A DNA stretch of 64,000 nucleotides from Ottowia oryzae (GTDB lineage: Bacteria; Pseudomonadota; Gammaproteobacteria; Burkholderiales; Burkholderiaceae_C). A program made the translations under genes and the position numbers. The stretch covers positions 248,001-312,000 of the forward strand of contig NZ_CP027666.1 in the NCBI RefSeq assembly GCF_003008535.1, in the 5' to 3' direction. The notes beneath the pieces are model-generated. The model saw only the letters and a list, made by a program, of their open reading frames with translations, was not told the origin of the DNA and searched no databases. Of the stretch, positions 43,201-51,883 are shown in pieces. The first letter of the stretch is position 1; each line of letters opens with the position of its first letter.

Positions 43201-43549
43201 ATATGGCGTTGCGAATCTGCCGGGCAACGGCGAGTACTACGCGAACCTGCGCCGCGAGTACGCGCGCCTCGAGGCACTGGTGATCGCCAGCGGCAAGAGC
43301 GGAAATGGCACCGCTGTCACCCGGCCAGCGCAGGCCGATGCGCCCAAGTCCAGCGCCAGCGGCACATCGTCGGGCGGCAGCGGCATCAGCACGGGCACCG
43401 GCAATGGCTCCGGCGGCGGCAATCAGTACGTCACATACCTCACGGTGGACGGCACGCAGCGGCGCGCCGACTTTAAAGACGCCAAGAGTCAATCGAACGT
43501 GGACGACTTCCTGCGCCAGGCCGTGGACGCGCAGCGGAGGGCCGCGTAA
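40286..43549 (+). CDS. Tape measure protein
   Basis: 1087 aa. The N-terminal tape-measure domain (about 60-300) contains LRTNSALEETGNLFARIAK and LIQGLQGGVLRGDEFNSVMEQAP; an Ala-rich region and hydrophobic stretches follow (about 330-480), then long coiled coils and a Gly/Ser-rich C-terminus. Length implies a tail of roughly 150 nm by the usual scaling. Stop TAA overlaps the next ATG. Confidence 0.93.
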   Translation: MNDKVVGVKIAVDNAEAKPRLSEIAAAIDQLGRKQGQMAQSSVQAGGLVNSTSRSIKSGIESISEQLDRARGQLLGFLGVQQGIAGAQEVARLVGEYRDLEARIGLVVGRGQQLAGAMDDVQGVALRTNSALEETGNLFARIAKVGKDAGLSTQDASAQSLRLTETINQAIQIGGASAEASKAAITQLIQGLQGGVLRGDEFNSVMEQAPRLAQAMADGLGVNTGELRKMAEAGQLTSETVISALRKQTDVVKGEFAQVPVTVGRAMENLRTSFQRYLADTDQANGATAAAAKSIGLLADNIGTVASAMTHAGMTFGAWKALNMARNWLEIKLAVEADTAATVGNTTAKGANTAATRGGATAARDGAAAAGAHAAATRESAAAQTAHAAASQAATAAMRAQRVALEAERAAVPSNAKAWGEMGAALGSATAKKEAAGAAAAATTSKLGLLTGAVGGLVRGFGPLLALDIALNFKSYGTWIGEAAAKLMGYKDRSAELAEQEKLNARIAAESAEMRRDLALKTQDAIEKQFELSKAARAASAEFDKLTKDGKTAAEAVSEITKGFDLTKTDGIKDFASTLDKLLADGKIGVGEFQAAWASALDGKDLLQFETMARAAFMGSQREAERLAQLTDSTLREAVKRTGLDYDNLRGKISASARGAINDTDQIIDGLDRLKAQGVDTGRALEASIAKGINAADSQQAIEAVRAQIESMRRVLGDKVTDGLLDQAKQKARELSDELDRSRPGVNSLREAFAELGMKSRDELSKTARRAEDAYAMMVRAGAQEGESYVAWQERKRRAAEVMVERMIAANGGIASTAIQARAAQEGVKLSIDDVGRATVEAASTTKGATAQMAQSWRGVGGSIRDVQKEAEKAAKFQQYLQDKYGRPGESAGQKKAEADRDRKKQEQDDAFMASRFAQGWAKDGEGKVISAVESEAQMNQRVAKLFGDGAIGMKEAIDAANIKIKLDEADQYGVANLPGNGEYYANLRREYARLEALVIASGKSGNGTAVTRPAQADAPKSSASGTSSGGSGISTGTGNGSGGGNQYVTYLTVDGTQRRADFKDAKSQSNVDDFLRQAVDAQRRAA

Positions 43550-43956
43550 TGTCGATCACGCTGACTCGCCTGGCCACCGGCGACGCGCTGGCCCTGTCAG
43601 ACCGCCTGCAGTGGACGGACGAATACAAGCAGTGGCGCCGCGCCACGCAGACGATCACCGGCACCAACGGCGCGCTGCACATGCACGAGCGCCTGCGCCT
43701 GGCCGGCCGCGCCATCACGCTGGACGGCCGTGATTCGCAAGCCTGGACCACCCGCGAGGACTACCAGCAGATGCAAGCCTGGGCCGAGCTGCCCGGTGAG
43801 ACCTTTGCCCTGCTGCTGCGCGGCACCGTGCACAGCGTCGCCTTTCATTCACCCAACGGCCCCTCGGTGGACGCCTACGACCTGTGGAAGCTGGTTGATG
43901 GCGAGTACACGCCCAGCGAAATCGTGCGGCCGATTTACAGCTTCATCGAAGTCTGA
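43549..43956 (+). CDS. Minor tail protein
   Basis: 135 aa, coupled to the tape measure by TAATG. Beta-rich with many Trp; YKQWRRATQTITGTNGAL in the first half. The usual distal-tail position in B3-like phages; function not proven. Confidence 0.7.
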   Translation: MSITLTRLATGDALALSDRLQWTDEYKQWRRATQTITGTNGALHMHERLRLAGRAITLDGRDSQAWTTREDYQQMQAWAELPGETFALLLRGTVHSVAFHSPNGPSVDAYDLWKLVDGEYTPSEIVRPIYSFIEV

Positions 43957-43959
43957 CCC

Positions 43960-45657
43960 ATGCCCCTACTTCAACACGACATCCGCTTCGCCAAATCGGC
44001 CAATATGGCCGATGTGCCCGAGGGCGGCGGCCCGCCCGCTGCCGCGCTGCTGGTCAGCGGCCGCAGCAATGAGCTGCTCAACGACATCTCCGAAGAAACG
44101 CGCACCACCGGCCGTACCGAGATCGTGCAGTTCCATAGCGTGCTGCTCAACGGCGATCAAGCCCCGCTGCTGGGCGCCAACGTCATCATCGCCGACCCGC
44201 CTGCGGATGAGAACGTCAGCATCGCCATGCTGTCGCTCAAGAACCCCTTCGCCACGCGCGCCGAAATCGCCAAGCGCATAGAAGGCGGCATGGCCGATGC
44301 GGCCGAATTCAACGGCTACCTGCTGGGCAACCATTTCGCCACCATGCGCAGCGCGCAAATCTTCCAGCGCGAGGGCGCGGCCCTGCCCGCGCTGGGCAAG
44401 ACCTTTGTGCTGATCTACAACGAAGGCATGCCCGGCGAGCGGCGCCAGCGCGTGCGCATCAAAACCGCCAGCAGCGAGGTGCGCACCTTCACGCAAATCG
44501 TCAACGGCACGCTGACCGATTTCAAGGCCCAGCTGGTCACGTGCGAACTGTTCGACGCACTGCTGTACGACTTCCCCGGCAGTGAACCCTCGCGCCTGTT
44601 CGCGCGCGAATCGAACAAGACCAAGATTCGTGAAACAGTCTACAACGATGCCGGCCTGTTCTACAGCGCCACCCGCCTTGCCGATCCCTGCGCCATCAAC
44701 GACACGTGGCTGCAGCTGGACAGCATCTATACCCGAATCGTGCCCAACAGCCGCACCGAAGCGGCCAGCGTCGATCAGCGGCCGGCATCGCGCCACAGCC
44801 TCGTGCTGGCCGAATCGCCGCGCCGCGTGGAAGTGGGCATCACGCCGCACACCCAGCGCATCCGCATCGATGAAGTCAACGCCACGCTCACGCAGGTGTT
44901 CCAGCTCACACCGCTGCCCGCGCCCGGCACGCTGGTGATCGACTACTGGTCGCTGGGCAACCGCTACACGCTGACCGACGATGGCGAAGGCAAGCTGGTG
45001 GGCAGCGGCGGCGGCGCCGTCAGCTACACCACGGGCGCGGGCACCCTCACGCTCAAAGCCATTCCCGACATCGGCAGCCTGATCACCATCAGCCACGGCG
45101 AGCCCACCGCCTACACCAACCGCAGCACGCAGGGCGCCGCCGTGCGCGCGCCCGAATACTGCTGGGTGATTGAAGATGAGAGCGACGCCGCCCGCGTCGT
45201 GCCCGGCTCGCTGACGATCGGCTACACCAGCGCCGGCGTGGTGCGCACCGTCACCGACGACGGTGCGGGCAAGCTCGCCGGCGCGGCCACCGGCGTCATC
45301 GACTACTTCAGCCGCACCGTGCTGCTGCGCCCCACGCACATGCCCGACGCGGGCGCTCAGCTGCAGATCGATTGCCAGACCGAGACCCTCGTCACCGAGA
45401 TCATGGCCGCCCCCACGCCCGATGCGGCCGGCTTCATCGCCCTCAGCCTGGCCAGCGTGCCCGCCGCCGGCACGCTGCAGATCCAGTGGGCCACCGCGCG
45501 CGAAGTCAGCAACAGCAGTGGCGGCAACCTCACCACCACTACGGCCAGCAAGACCGCCGATGTGACCTACACCATTCGCACGGTGCCCGAATACTACGAG
45601 CCCGCCGCCAGCACCGGCACGGGTGGCACCTACGTCAACTGGCCCCGGAGTTCCTGA
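43960..45657 (+). CDS. Large minor tail/tip protein with beta modules
   Basis: 565 aa. The N-terminal half resembles phage baseplate-hub-like proteins by position; the C-terminal half (about 320-540) has two copies of a module: PG(S/T)L-x-I-x-Y ... TDDG-x-GKL ... G ... Y ... T. The next gene has related modules. Probably part of the tail tip. Confidence 0.7.
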   Translation: MPLLQHDIRFAKSANMADVPEGGGPPAAALLVSGRSNELLNDISEETRTTGRTEIVQFHSVLLNGDQAPLLGANVIIADPPADENVSIAMLSLKNPFATRAEIAKRIEGGMADAAEFNGYLLGNHFATMRSAQIFQREGAALPALGKTFVLIYNEGMPGERRQRVRIKTASSEVRTFTQIVNGTLTDFKAQLVTCELFDALLYDFPGSEPSRLFARESNKTKIRETVYNDAGLFYSATRLADPCAINDTWLQLDSIYTRIVPNSRTEAASVDQRPASRHSLVLAESPRRVEVGITPHTQRIRIDEVNATLTQVFQLTPLPAPGTLVIDYWSLGNRYTLTDDGEGKLVGSGGGAVSYTTGAGTLTLKAIPDIGSLITISHGEPTAYTNRSTQGAAVRAPEYCWVIEDESDAARVVPGSLTIGYTSAGVVRTVTDDGAGKLAGAATGVIDYFSRTVLLRPTHMPDAGAQLQIDCQTETLVTEIMAAPTPDAAGFIALSLASVPAAGTLQIQWATAREVSNSSGGNLTTTTASKTADVTYTIRTVPEYYEPAASTGTGGTYVNWPRSS

Positions 45658-45659
45658 AC

Positions 45660-47570
45660 ATGGCCATCCGATATGTAGCACGCCCCTTCGCCATCACCAC
45701 CACCGTGGGCAGCAGCTCCACGCTCAGCGAAGAGACCGGCGCCACCAACGACAACCGCATCATCGCGCTGCGCACCATCACCGACGACGGTGCGGGCGGC
45801 TTCCTGAACAGCATGGGCACCGTGTCCTACGCGGGCAAGGCTGTTTCACTCAAGGTCGTCTCGCACAACCGCAGCACCAGCAGCTACAAGAGCGACCACG
45901 AAGATGCGCGGTCGTTCGACCGCGCCGTCACCGATGGCTCAGGCAGCAGCAGCGGCACCGCATTCAAGGGCGGCGAATACGGTACCACCGCCGTGGGCGA
46001 AGAAATGCTGGGCGGCGCCTCCGTCGTGGCCCGCTACCGCGTCGGCGCTGCGGCGCCCACCTCGGTCAGCCAGACCTTCACGCCCCCCGCCGTCGTGATC
46101 GACCTGTGCCCCTACACCGCGCAGCGCATCATCCCCGGCAGCGTGCGCTTTCGCTGGATGGGCACCGTGTACGACGATTTTGAGGGCGTTCTCTACCGGG
46201 GCCGCACCGACACCAACCCAGGCATCGCCAGCGGGCGCATCGACTATGAGGGCGGCACCGCCCTCATGTCCGACTATCTGGTCGGCGGCACCGGCCCGCA
46301 AGACTTCCAGCTGCTCAGCCTCTGGACGCAGCAGGGGCAGTGGAGCACCGCCAGCCTGTTCTTCAACACCGAAGCGGCGCCCCTGCGCCCCGGTGCGGGC
46401 GGCTTCGTGCTCACCGTGGTCGATGGCAAGGGCGACACCCTCACCGCCAACGTCGATGTGCAGGGCAACATCACCGGGCTGCACATGTGGGGCAAGATCG
46501 ACTTCTCGCGCGGCGGGGTCGAACTACAGTTCGGCGACTTCGTGAACGACGTCGATTTGACCGCCGCGCAGAAAGCCGAGTGGTGGTACAGCGCCGCCGA
46601 CGTGGGCGCGGTACATCCCGGAAAAATCTGGCGCCCCTGGCCCGTCGATCCCACCACCCTGCGCTACTCCTGCGTCAGCTACATCTACCTGCCCGTCGAT
46701 GTGTCCCTGATGGGCATCGACCCCGCCGCGCTACCCGCCGATGGCCGCGTCGCCTTCGCCCGTCCCGGCGACACCTGCGTCGTGGGCGTCAGTTACTCCG
46801 GCGCGCCGTTCGCGCCATCCAACGGCATGACGTACAACGTGGGCCACACCCGCCTGTCACTCATTCAGGTGCTGGGCCCCGACGGCGCGCAAATCAGCAC
46901 CGGCTACACCGCCGATCTTGACGCGGGCACGGTCACTTTCACCAACGTCACGGGCTACCCTGCCACCGTCAGCGTAATGGGCCGCACCGAGGTGTACCGC
47001 CAGATTGCCGAGGTGCGCATCGATGGCCGCGTGCGCCTCACCCAGCCCGTGGGCTACGCATTCGATGCGGGCGCCGTATTCAGCACCGCGCTGCGCCAGG
47101 GCGACCGCTTTGCCCGCGTCACCCGCGTGTACGACCAGTTCACGTGGAACGGCACCACCTGGGCCGATGGCCTCGCCGGCGACCAGGCCGTGGGCCAGTA
47201 CGACACGATCAATCACCCCGTGCAAGTCAGCAACACCGGCGCGATCACCGAGCGCTGGGCGCTGCGCTTTCGCGCGGGCGGCACCGTGTTCGACCTGATC
47301 GGCCAGCACCTGGGGCAGATCGCCAGCGGCACCGTCAACGAGGATTTCAGCCCCATCAACACCGCGCGCGGCGCGCCGTATTTCACGCTGGCTGCCGCAG
47401 GCTGGGGCGCCGGCTGGGTGGCCGGCAACACCCTGTTCATCGACACCACCGGCGCCGAATTCCCCATCGCCATCGCCCGCTGCACGCAGCCCAGCACCCC
47501 TGCTGGCGTGAGCGACAGCGTGCAGTTCATTCAGCGCGGCGATGTAGATACGCCGCCTTCTGCCCCCTGA
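45660..47570 (+). CDS. Large tail/tip protein
   Basis: 636 aa, all-beta in appearance, Gly- and Thr-rich. It shares the TDDGAG module (about 38-65) and a PGSVRFRW ... GRIDYEGGTALM module with the preceding protein. A conserved B3-like tail protein by order and size; specific function unknown. Confidence 0.7.
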   Translation: MAIRYVARPFAITTTVGSSSTLSEETGATNDNRIIALRTITDDGAGGFLNSMGTVSYAGKAVSLKVVSHNRSTSSYKSDHEDARSFDRAVTDGSGSSSGTAFKGGEYGTTAVGEEMLGGASVVARYRVGAAAPTSVSQTFTPPAVVIDLCPYTAQRIIPGSVRFRWMGTVYDDFEGVLYRGRTDTNPGIASGRIDYEGGTALMSDYLVGGTGPQDFQLLSLWTQQGQWSTASLFFNTEAAPLRPGAGGFVLTVVDGKGDTLTANVDVQGNITGLHMWGKIDFSRGGVELQFGDFVNDVDLTAAQKAEWWYSAADVGAVHPGKIWRPWPVDPTTLRYSCVSYIYLPVDVSLMGIDPAALPADGRVAFARPGDTCVVGVSYSGAPFAPSNGMTYNVGHTRLSLIQVLGPDGAQISTGYTADLDAGTVTFTNVTGYPATVSVMGRTEVYRQIAEVRIDGRVRLTQPVGYAFDAGAVFSTALRQGDRFARVTRVYDQFTWNGTTWADGLAGDQAVGQYDTINHPVQVSNTGAITERWALRFRAGGTVFDLIGQHLGQIASGTVNEDFSPINTARGAPYFTLAAAGWGAGWVAGNTLFIDTTGAEFPIAIARCTQPSTPAGVSDSVQFIQRGDVDTPPSAP

Positions 47571-47599
47571 CGCCGCCCGACTCACCCGAGACCTGACCC

Positions 47600-48775
47600 A
47601 TGGACTACCCCGTCAAATACATCACCAGCACCATGCGCGGCGCGCCAGAGCTTCCTGCCACGGCAGGGTCGATGATCGCGCTACTCGACGCTTTTCTGAT
47701 CACCGGCTTCGGCGCCACCACAGCGGCCAGCGTGACCGTCGCGGGCGGTATCGCCACCGCCACGCACAGCGCGGGCCAGGGCTTTACGCCCGGCTGCATC
47801 GTCCTTGTTGCAGGCGCCACGCCTGAGGCGCTCAACGGTGAGGCCCGCGTGCTCACAGCCAGCAGCACCAGCATCACCTGGGCCACGGCTGCGCCAAACG
47901 GCACGGCCAGCGGCACGATCACGATCAAGGTGGCGCCGGTCGGCGGCTGGGAAAAGCGCTACACCGGCACGAACAAGGCTGTCTACCGCAGCGTGGCAGC
48001 CGGCGCCAGCGGCGGGCACTTGCGCGTGGATCACACCACGGGCAACCAGGCGCTGGTTATGGGATACGCGGGGATGACCGATGTAGACACCGGAACGGCG
48101 CCATTCCCCACTGCCGCACAGCTTGCCACGCCGGCGTGGCCGATTTCGCCGGACGGCAGTTCTCTAGCGACCGCGCGCCGATACTTCCTGTTCGCGGACG
48201 CGCGCTTCATTTCCATCGCCATCACGCCAGGCACGAACACAAGTAACGTGATGACCGCCGAGGCCCGCGGCTTCGGCGACCTGCTGGGCGACCCCTATTG
48301 CTGCGTGCTGTCGGCAGCCCTGGGAGGCAACCTTAGCGTGCAATACAGCGGCGCCTTTAATGCCATGGATCCAACGCAAGCCTACGCGGCCGTGACCAGC
48401 ATGCGTGACGCGGCGGGTGTCGGCACGTCGGCGCGCGGGCGGGTGCTGTCGTATGTGGGCGCGCGCACGCCGATTCGCGCCTCTGGCAACCAGGACGGCG
48501 CCCTGGGCCCCTTCCCCTCGCCTATCGACGGGCGGCTTCGGCTGAGCCGGATGTTTTTCACTGACACCGACAACTTGACGCCTCGCGCCGACGTGCCCGG
48601 CATCTTCTTCGCCCCACACAGCGGCCTGGCCTCGCGGTTCTCACCCGGCGATCTCATCGCGGGAGAGGGCGACCTGGCCGGCAGAACGCTCATGGCTGTT
48701 CCGTGCGGAAACGGCAATTTCAGCGATGTAGCGACCGGGTACTACTTCGTTGACACCACGGGGCCGTGGCGATGA
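47600..48775 (+). CDS. Tail protein (391 aa)
   Basis: 391 aa, beta-rich, with a Thr/Ala-rich N-terminal third and a C-terminal part containing RLRLSRMFFTDTD. No recognised domain; conserved gene order suggests a tail-fibre or tip component. Confidence 0.65.
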   Translation: MDYPVKYITSTMRGAPELPATAGSMIALLDAFLITGFGATTAASVTVAGGIATATHSAGQGFTPGCIVLVAGATPEALNGEARVLTASSTSITWATAAPNGTASGTITIKVAPVGGWEKRYTGTNKAVYRSVAAGASGGHLRVDHTTGNQALVMGYAGMTDVDTGTAPFPTAAQLATPAWPISPDGSSLATARRYFLFADARFISIAITPGTNTSNVMTAEARGFGDLLGDPYCCVLSAALGGNLSVQYSGAFNAMDPTQAYAAVTSMRDAAGVGTSARGRVLSYVGARTPIRASGNQDGALGPFPSPIDGRLRLSRMFFTDTDNLTPRADVPGIFFAPHSGLASRFSPGDLIAGEGDLAGRTLMAVPCGNGNFSDVATGYYFVDTTGPWR

Positions 48776-49167
48776 GCTACACGGCTGTCACCGTGGGCGC
48801 GAGCGGCTGGGCGGGGCGGCGCGACCAGCCGCTGCAGGGCGCACTCGTTCCTCTGCGTAACGCGAACGCCGCGCGTTTCAACTGGCTACGCACGCCGGAT
48901 TTCAGCGGCACCATCGTCAACAACAACCGGGTGCTTTACAAGGCCGACGCCAGCTCACCGGAGGCGCCGTTTGCCGGTGCCCTGGTGCGTGTCCATCGGC
49001 TGTCTGTTGACGGCTGGTGCGCGTGGCAGGGCTTGTCGGACGCCAGCGGCTACTACTGGCCCGTGGGCCTTGAAGTGGGCCTTGCGTACTACCCCGTTGC
49101 GATCGATCTGACAGGCACGCATGAATGCGATGCGGCCGGCCCCGTCATCGCCGTGAAGGCAGATTGA
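48772..49167 (+). CDS. Tail protein (131 aa), carboxypeptidase-regulatory-like fold possible
   Basis: 131 aa from ATG 48772 (ATGA overlap). The pattern SGTIVNNNRVLYKADASSPEA ... ALVRVHRLSVDGWCAWQGLSDASGYY resembles a small beta-sandwich. Ends in a TGATG overlap. Confidence 0.65.
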   Translation: MSYTAVTVGASGWAGRRDQPLQGALVPLRNANAARFNWLRTPDFSGTIVNNNRVLYKADASSPEAPFAGALVRVHRLSVDGWCAWQGLSDASGYYWPVGLEVGLAYYPVAIDLTGTHECDAAGPVIAVKAD

Positions 49168-49595
49168 TGCGCGACCTCTCCCTTTCCCAAGCCAACCGCG
49201 CCGCCCGCAACGCGGCCACCATCGCCCGCGCTGACGATGGGGCGGGCAACGCCGCCATCCGCCTGTACACCGCGCAGGGCGGCGCCCTGCTGGCCACGCG
49301 CACGCTGGGCAAGCCCTGCGGCACGGTGCGCCCTGCCGACGGGCGCCTGCAGCTCGCGCCCGGTTCCGCCGCCGATCTCGTGTCGGCCACCGGCGCGCCC
49401 ACCTGGGGCGTACTGCACGCCGCCGATGGCGCGCCGCTGTACGAAGGCCCGGTGACCGATGAAGCGGGTTTTGCCGGCCCAGCAGGCGCCGCCGCAGACA
49501 CGGGCAACATCGGCCCCTGGGTGCTGCGCGGCACCAGCGGAACGCAGCTCTACGAAGGCGGCGTGGTGGCCCTCACCACCGGCCTGATCGGGTGA
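49167..49595 (+). CDS. Tail protein (142 aa)
   Basis: 142 aa. Helical start, then short Gly/Thr beta repeats (VLHAADGAPLYEG, VLRGTSGTQLYEG). Coupled to neighbours. Function unknown. Confidence 0.65.
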   Translation: MRDLSLSQANRAARNAATIARADDGAGNAAIRLYTAQGGALLATRTLGKPCGTVRPADGRLQLAPGSAADLVSATGAPTWGVLHAADGAPLYEGPVTDEAGFAGPAGAAADTGNIGPWVLRGTSGTQLYEGGVVALTTGLIG

Positions 49596-49599
49596 CCAT

Positions 49600-51495
49600 G
49601 TGGCAGACGGCAAGCTTGTTTTTCTGCGGCCCGCTGACGGCAGCGGCAAGCTGGTCTTTGGCGACACCGGGGGCGCTGTCGTTGTGCCGCCTGCCGAGCT
49701 GTCGGTCGATTGCGGCATTGCCGGCGAAGGCGCGGCAGCGCTTGTCCTGCGCACCGGCCCTGCGCTGCACATCGATGCCGGCGTGGCCGGCGAGGGCGCC
49801 TGCAGCATCGCGCTGCAGTGGGACGCCAACGTCAGCCGCGTCACACGCGCCGGCCTGCGCAGCCACTGGCAAGAGTCCGCGCCCGTGGCCACCGCGCTGC
49901 GCAGCCACTGGCAGGACAGCGACAGCATCAGCGTGGGCCACATCGCCCGCTGGCAGCTCGCCCGTCCGCTGCACACCATGTTGCGCGCGCACTGGCAGGC
50001 CACCACGCCCTACCGTGGCGCGCTGCTATCACGATGGGAGCAGGGCACCGTCGCCCGGCGCGCTTTGCAATCCGGCTGGCAAGAAACCACGCCGCGCCGC
50101 GCCGCCGTCATCGCCCGCTGGCAGCAGGCTGCACCCGCGCGCCACGTCATGCGCCCACGCTGGGAAGAAGCAACCCGGCTGCGCAACGTGCTGCGCAGCC
50201 ACTGGCAAGACGCCACGCCGATCCGGGGCCGGTTTCAAACCAGCTTCACCACCGGCGCGCCCATCCACGTGCGCCTGCGCAGCCACTGGCAAGAGGCGCG
50301 CAAGCCACCGCCCGGCAAGTGGGCGCCGCCCCCAGGGCCACCCATCCGCCCGCCGTGCTATGACCCGGCCCGCCTCGGCCTGCTGGTGTTTGACACGGCG
50401 TTCACCGGCAGCGGCAAGCTGGTTTTCGTGTGCCACCGAGCCGGGCCCGGCCCTGACCCGGGCGGCACCATCATCGTTCGCGCGCGCGAGGTCTACCGCA
50501 TGCTGAATACCATCGAACTGCGGCGCGTGGACACGGGCGAGCTGCTGCCCACGCTGGATGGCTTCAGCATGGCGCTGGACCGGGATTCGTACACCTGGTC
50601 GTTCTCGGTCAGCCTGCTGGCCAGCGCCTTGCCCCGCGTGCGGCCGGGCCCGGATCGCCTGCCGGTTGAGCTGGAGTTCATGGTCAATGGCCAGCCCTAC
50701 CGCATGTTGGCGCGCCACTGGCGCCGCAGCACCGTTTTCCCGGCGTCGGTGGTGACGATCAGCGGGGGAAGCCCCAACGTGCTGCTGGCTGCGCCTTACG
50801 CGCCGCTGCAGAGCTTCACGCAGGCGAGTATGCGCACTGCGCGCCAGCTGGCCGAGGACGTGCTGGCAGCCAATGGCGTGTCGATGGGCTGGGCGCTGGA
50901 TTGGCAGATAGCCGATTGGCCGATTCCTGCCGGCACCTGGCTGCACCGTGGCACTTGGATGACGGCCGTCAATGACATCGCCAGCGCCGTGCGCGGCTAC
51001 GTGCAGCCGCATGACACTGCCCGCACCTTGCGCGTGCTGCCGGACTTCCCGCACGCCATGTGGGACTGGGGCAGCGTGACGCCCGACATCGAGCTGCCCA
51101 ACGGCGTGGCCACGGTGGAAGAGGTGGAATACGACCCACGGGCCGACTACAACGCTGTGTACATGCGCGGCGAGCCGGGCAACTACCTGTACCACCGCTA
51201 CAGGCCCGGCACGGCGGGCGACCTGGTCGCGGCGCCCGTGGTGCATCCGCTGCTGGTGCACGCCGATGCAGCCGCGCAGCGCGCGATCGCCGAGTTGTCG
51301 GACACAGGGGCGCAGCTGCCCCAGTCGCTGACGCTGCCGATCTTGCCCGAGACCGGAATCATCAAGCCGGGCCTGTACGTGGGCTACACCGACGATGCCG
51401 GCGAGCGCCGCGTGGGCCTGGTGCGGCGCACGCAGGTCAGCGAGGCTGGCGAGGCCGCTGTTCAACAAACCATCGGCGTGCTGACCTATGAGTAG
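49600..51495 (+). CDS. Tail-tip protein with 14-residue tandem repeats
   Basis: 631 aa from GTG 49600. The N-terminus has GKLVF and (I/V)AGEGA repeats. Residues about 84-236 are eleven units of exactly 14 residues with Trp at 90, 104, 118, 132, 146, 160, 174, 188, 202 and 230 (Phe at 216). A Pro-rich hinge follows (about 233-252). The C-terminal part (about 300-631) resembles a tail-hub/receptor-binding module with many Trp and Tyr. Probably the central tail protein. Confidence 0.72.
   Translation: MADGKLVFLRPADGSGKLVFGDTGGAVVVPPAELSVDCGIAGEGAAALVLRTGPALHIDAGVAGEGACSIALQWDANVSRVTRAGLRSHWQESAPVATALRSHWQDSDSISVGHIARWQLARPLHTMLRAHWQATTPYRGALLSRWEQGTVARRALQSGWQETTPRRAAVIARWQQAAPARHVMRPRWEEATRLRNVLRSHWQDATPIRGRFQTSFTTGAPIHVRLRSHWQEARKPPPGKWAPPPGPPIRPPCYDPARLGLLVFDTAFTGSGKLVFVCHRAGPGPDPGGTIIVRAREVYRMLNTIELRRVDTGELLPTLDGFSMALDRDSYTWSFSVSLLASALPRVRPGPDRLPVELEFMVNGQPYRMLARHWRRSTVFPASVVTISGGSPNVLLAAPYAPLQSFTQASMRTARQLAEDVLAANGVSMGWALDWQIADWPIPAGTWLHRGTWMTAVNDIASAVRGYVQPHDTARTLRVLPDFPHAMWDWGSVTPDIELPNGVATVEEVEYDPRADYNAVYMRGEPGNYLYHRYRPGTAGDLVAAPVVHPLLVHADAAAQRAIAELSDTGAQLPQSLTLPILPETGIIKPGLYVGYTDDAGERRVGLVRRTQVSEAGEAAVQQTIGVLTYE
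49849..50311 (+). repeat. Eleven 14-codon tandem repeats
   Basis: Consensus LRSHWQ-(E/D)-x-T-P-x-R. The period is 42 bases. Units differ in DNA more than in protein, so the repeat is old and selected. Confidence 0.85.
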
Positions 51496-51718
51496 CCTGC
51501 GCAACCCATTCAAAGAGCTGCAGGAGCTGTTCGCTGGCGGCGCTGTGCTGGTGGGCACCGTGACGGCGTACAGCGGCGGCATGGCCACGCTGACGATGCA
51601 CGGCGGCGGCCAAATGCGCGCACGCGGCGAGGCCACGGTGGGCGCCCAGGTGTACGTGCAGGACGGCGTGATCCAAGGCCCGGCGCCTGAGCTGCCGGTG
51701 GACAGCGCCTCGCTGTAG
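51488..51718 (+). CDS. Small terminal tail protein
   Basis: 76 aa, overlaps the previous stop by eight bases. Beta-rich C-terminus (TLTMHGGGQMRARGEATVGAQVYVQDG) like an OB fold. Last gene of the tail operon. Confidence 0.65.
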   Translation: MSSLRNPFKELQELFAGGAVLVGTVTAYSGGMATLTMHGGGQMRARGEATVGAQVYVQDGVIQGPAPELPVDSASL

Positions 51719-51728
51719 GAGAGCCCAC

Positions 51729-51855
51729 AACGAAAAAAGACGGGCGACTGCCGAAGGTGTTGGAGCACCAACGACAGCCCCATTCCTGCAGAAACGGCCT
51801 GCAAGTCCGGCGAAGACCCGCCACTCTCGCGAGAGCGCGTCGAGCCTACCAGCAA
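51729..51855 (+). ncRNA. Candidate structured RNA upstream of the methylase
   Basis: No protein frame fits. Successive hairpins: GGGC...GCCC enclosing GTTGG/CCAAC, GGCG/CGCC, and CTCTCGCGAGAG. A direct repeat CCTGCA flanks GAAACGG. Position between tail and methylase genes corresponds to the com/mom control region of Mu. Could be a leader, an sRNA, or an operator cluster. Confidence 0.4.
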
Positions 51856-51883
51856 TTGCTGACTGTGAAAGAGGCTTGCATCC

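Noticed and set aside
41093..43492. 799-codon frame opposite the tape measure gene
   Set aside because: Shadow of a high-GC gene; no RBS, no domains, and it opposes a tail gene with a clear family.
43966..45681. 571-codon frame opposite the large minor tail protein
   Set aside because: Shadow frame with poor composition.
49849..50311. Tandem repeat considered as a CRISPR-like or intergenic array
   Set aside because: Period is 42 bases in frame, with protein conserved better than DNA; it is coding repeat. No CRISPR array was seen in the window.
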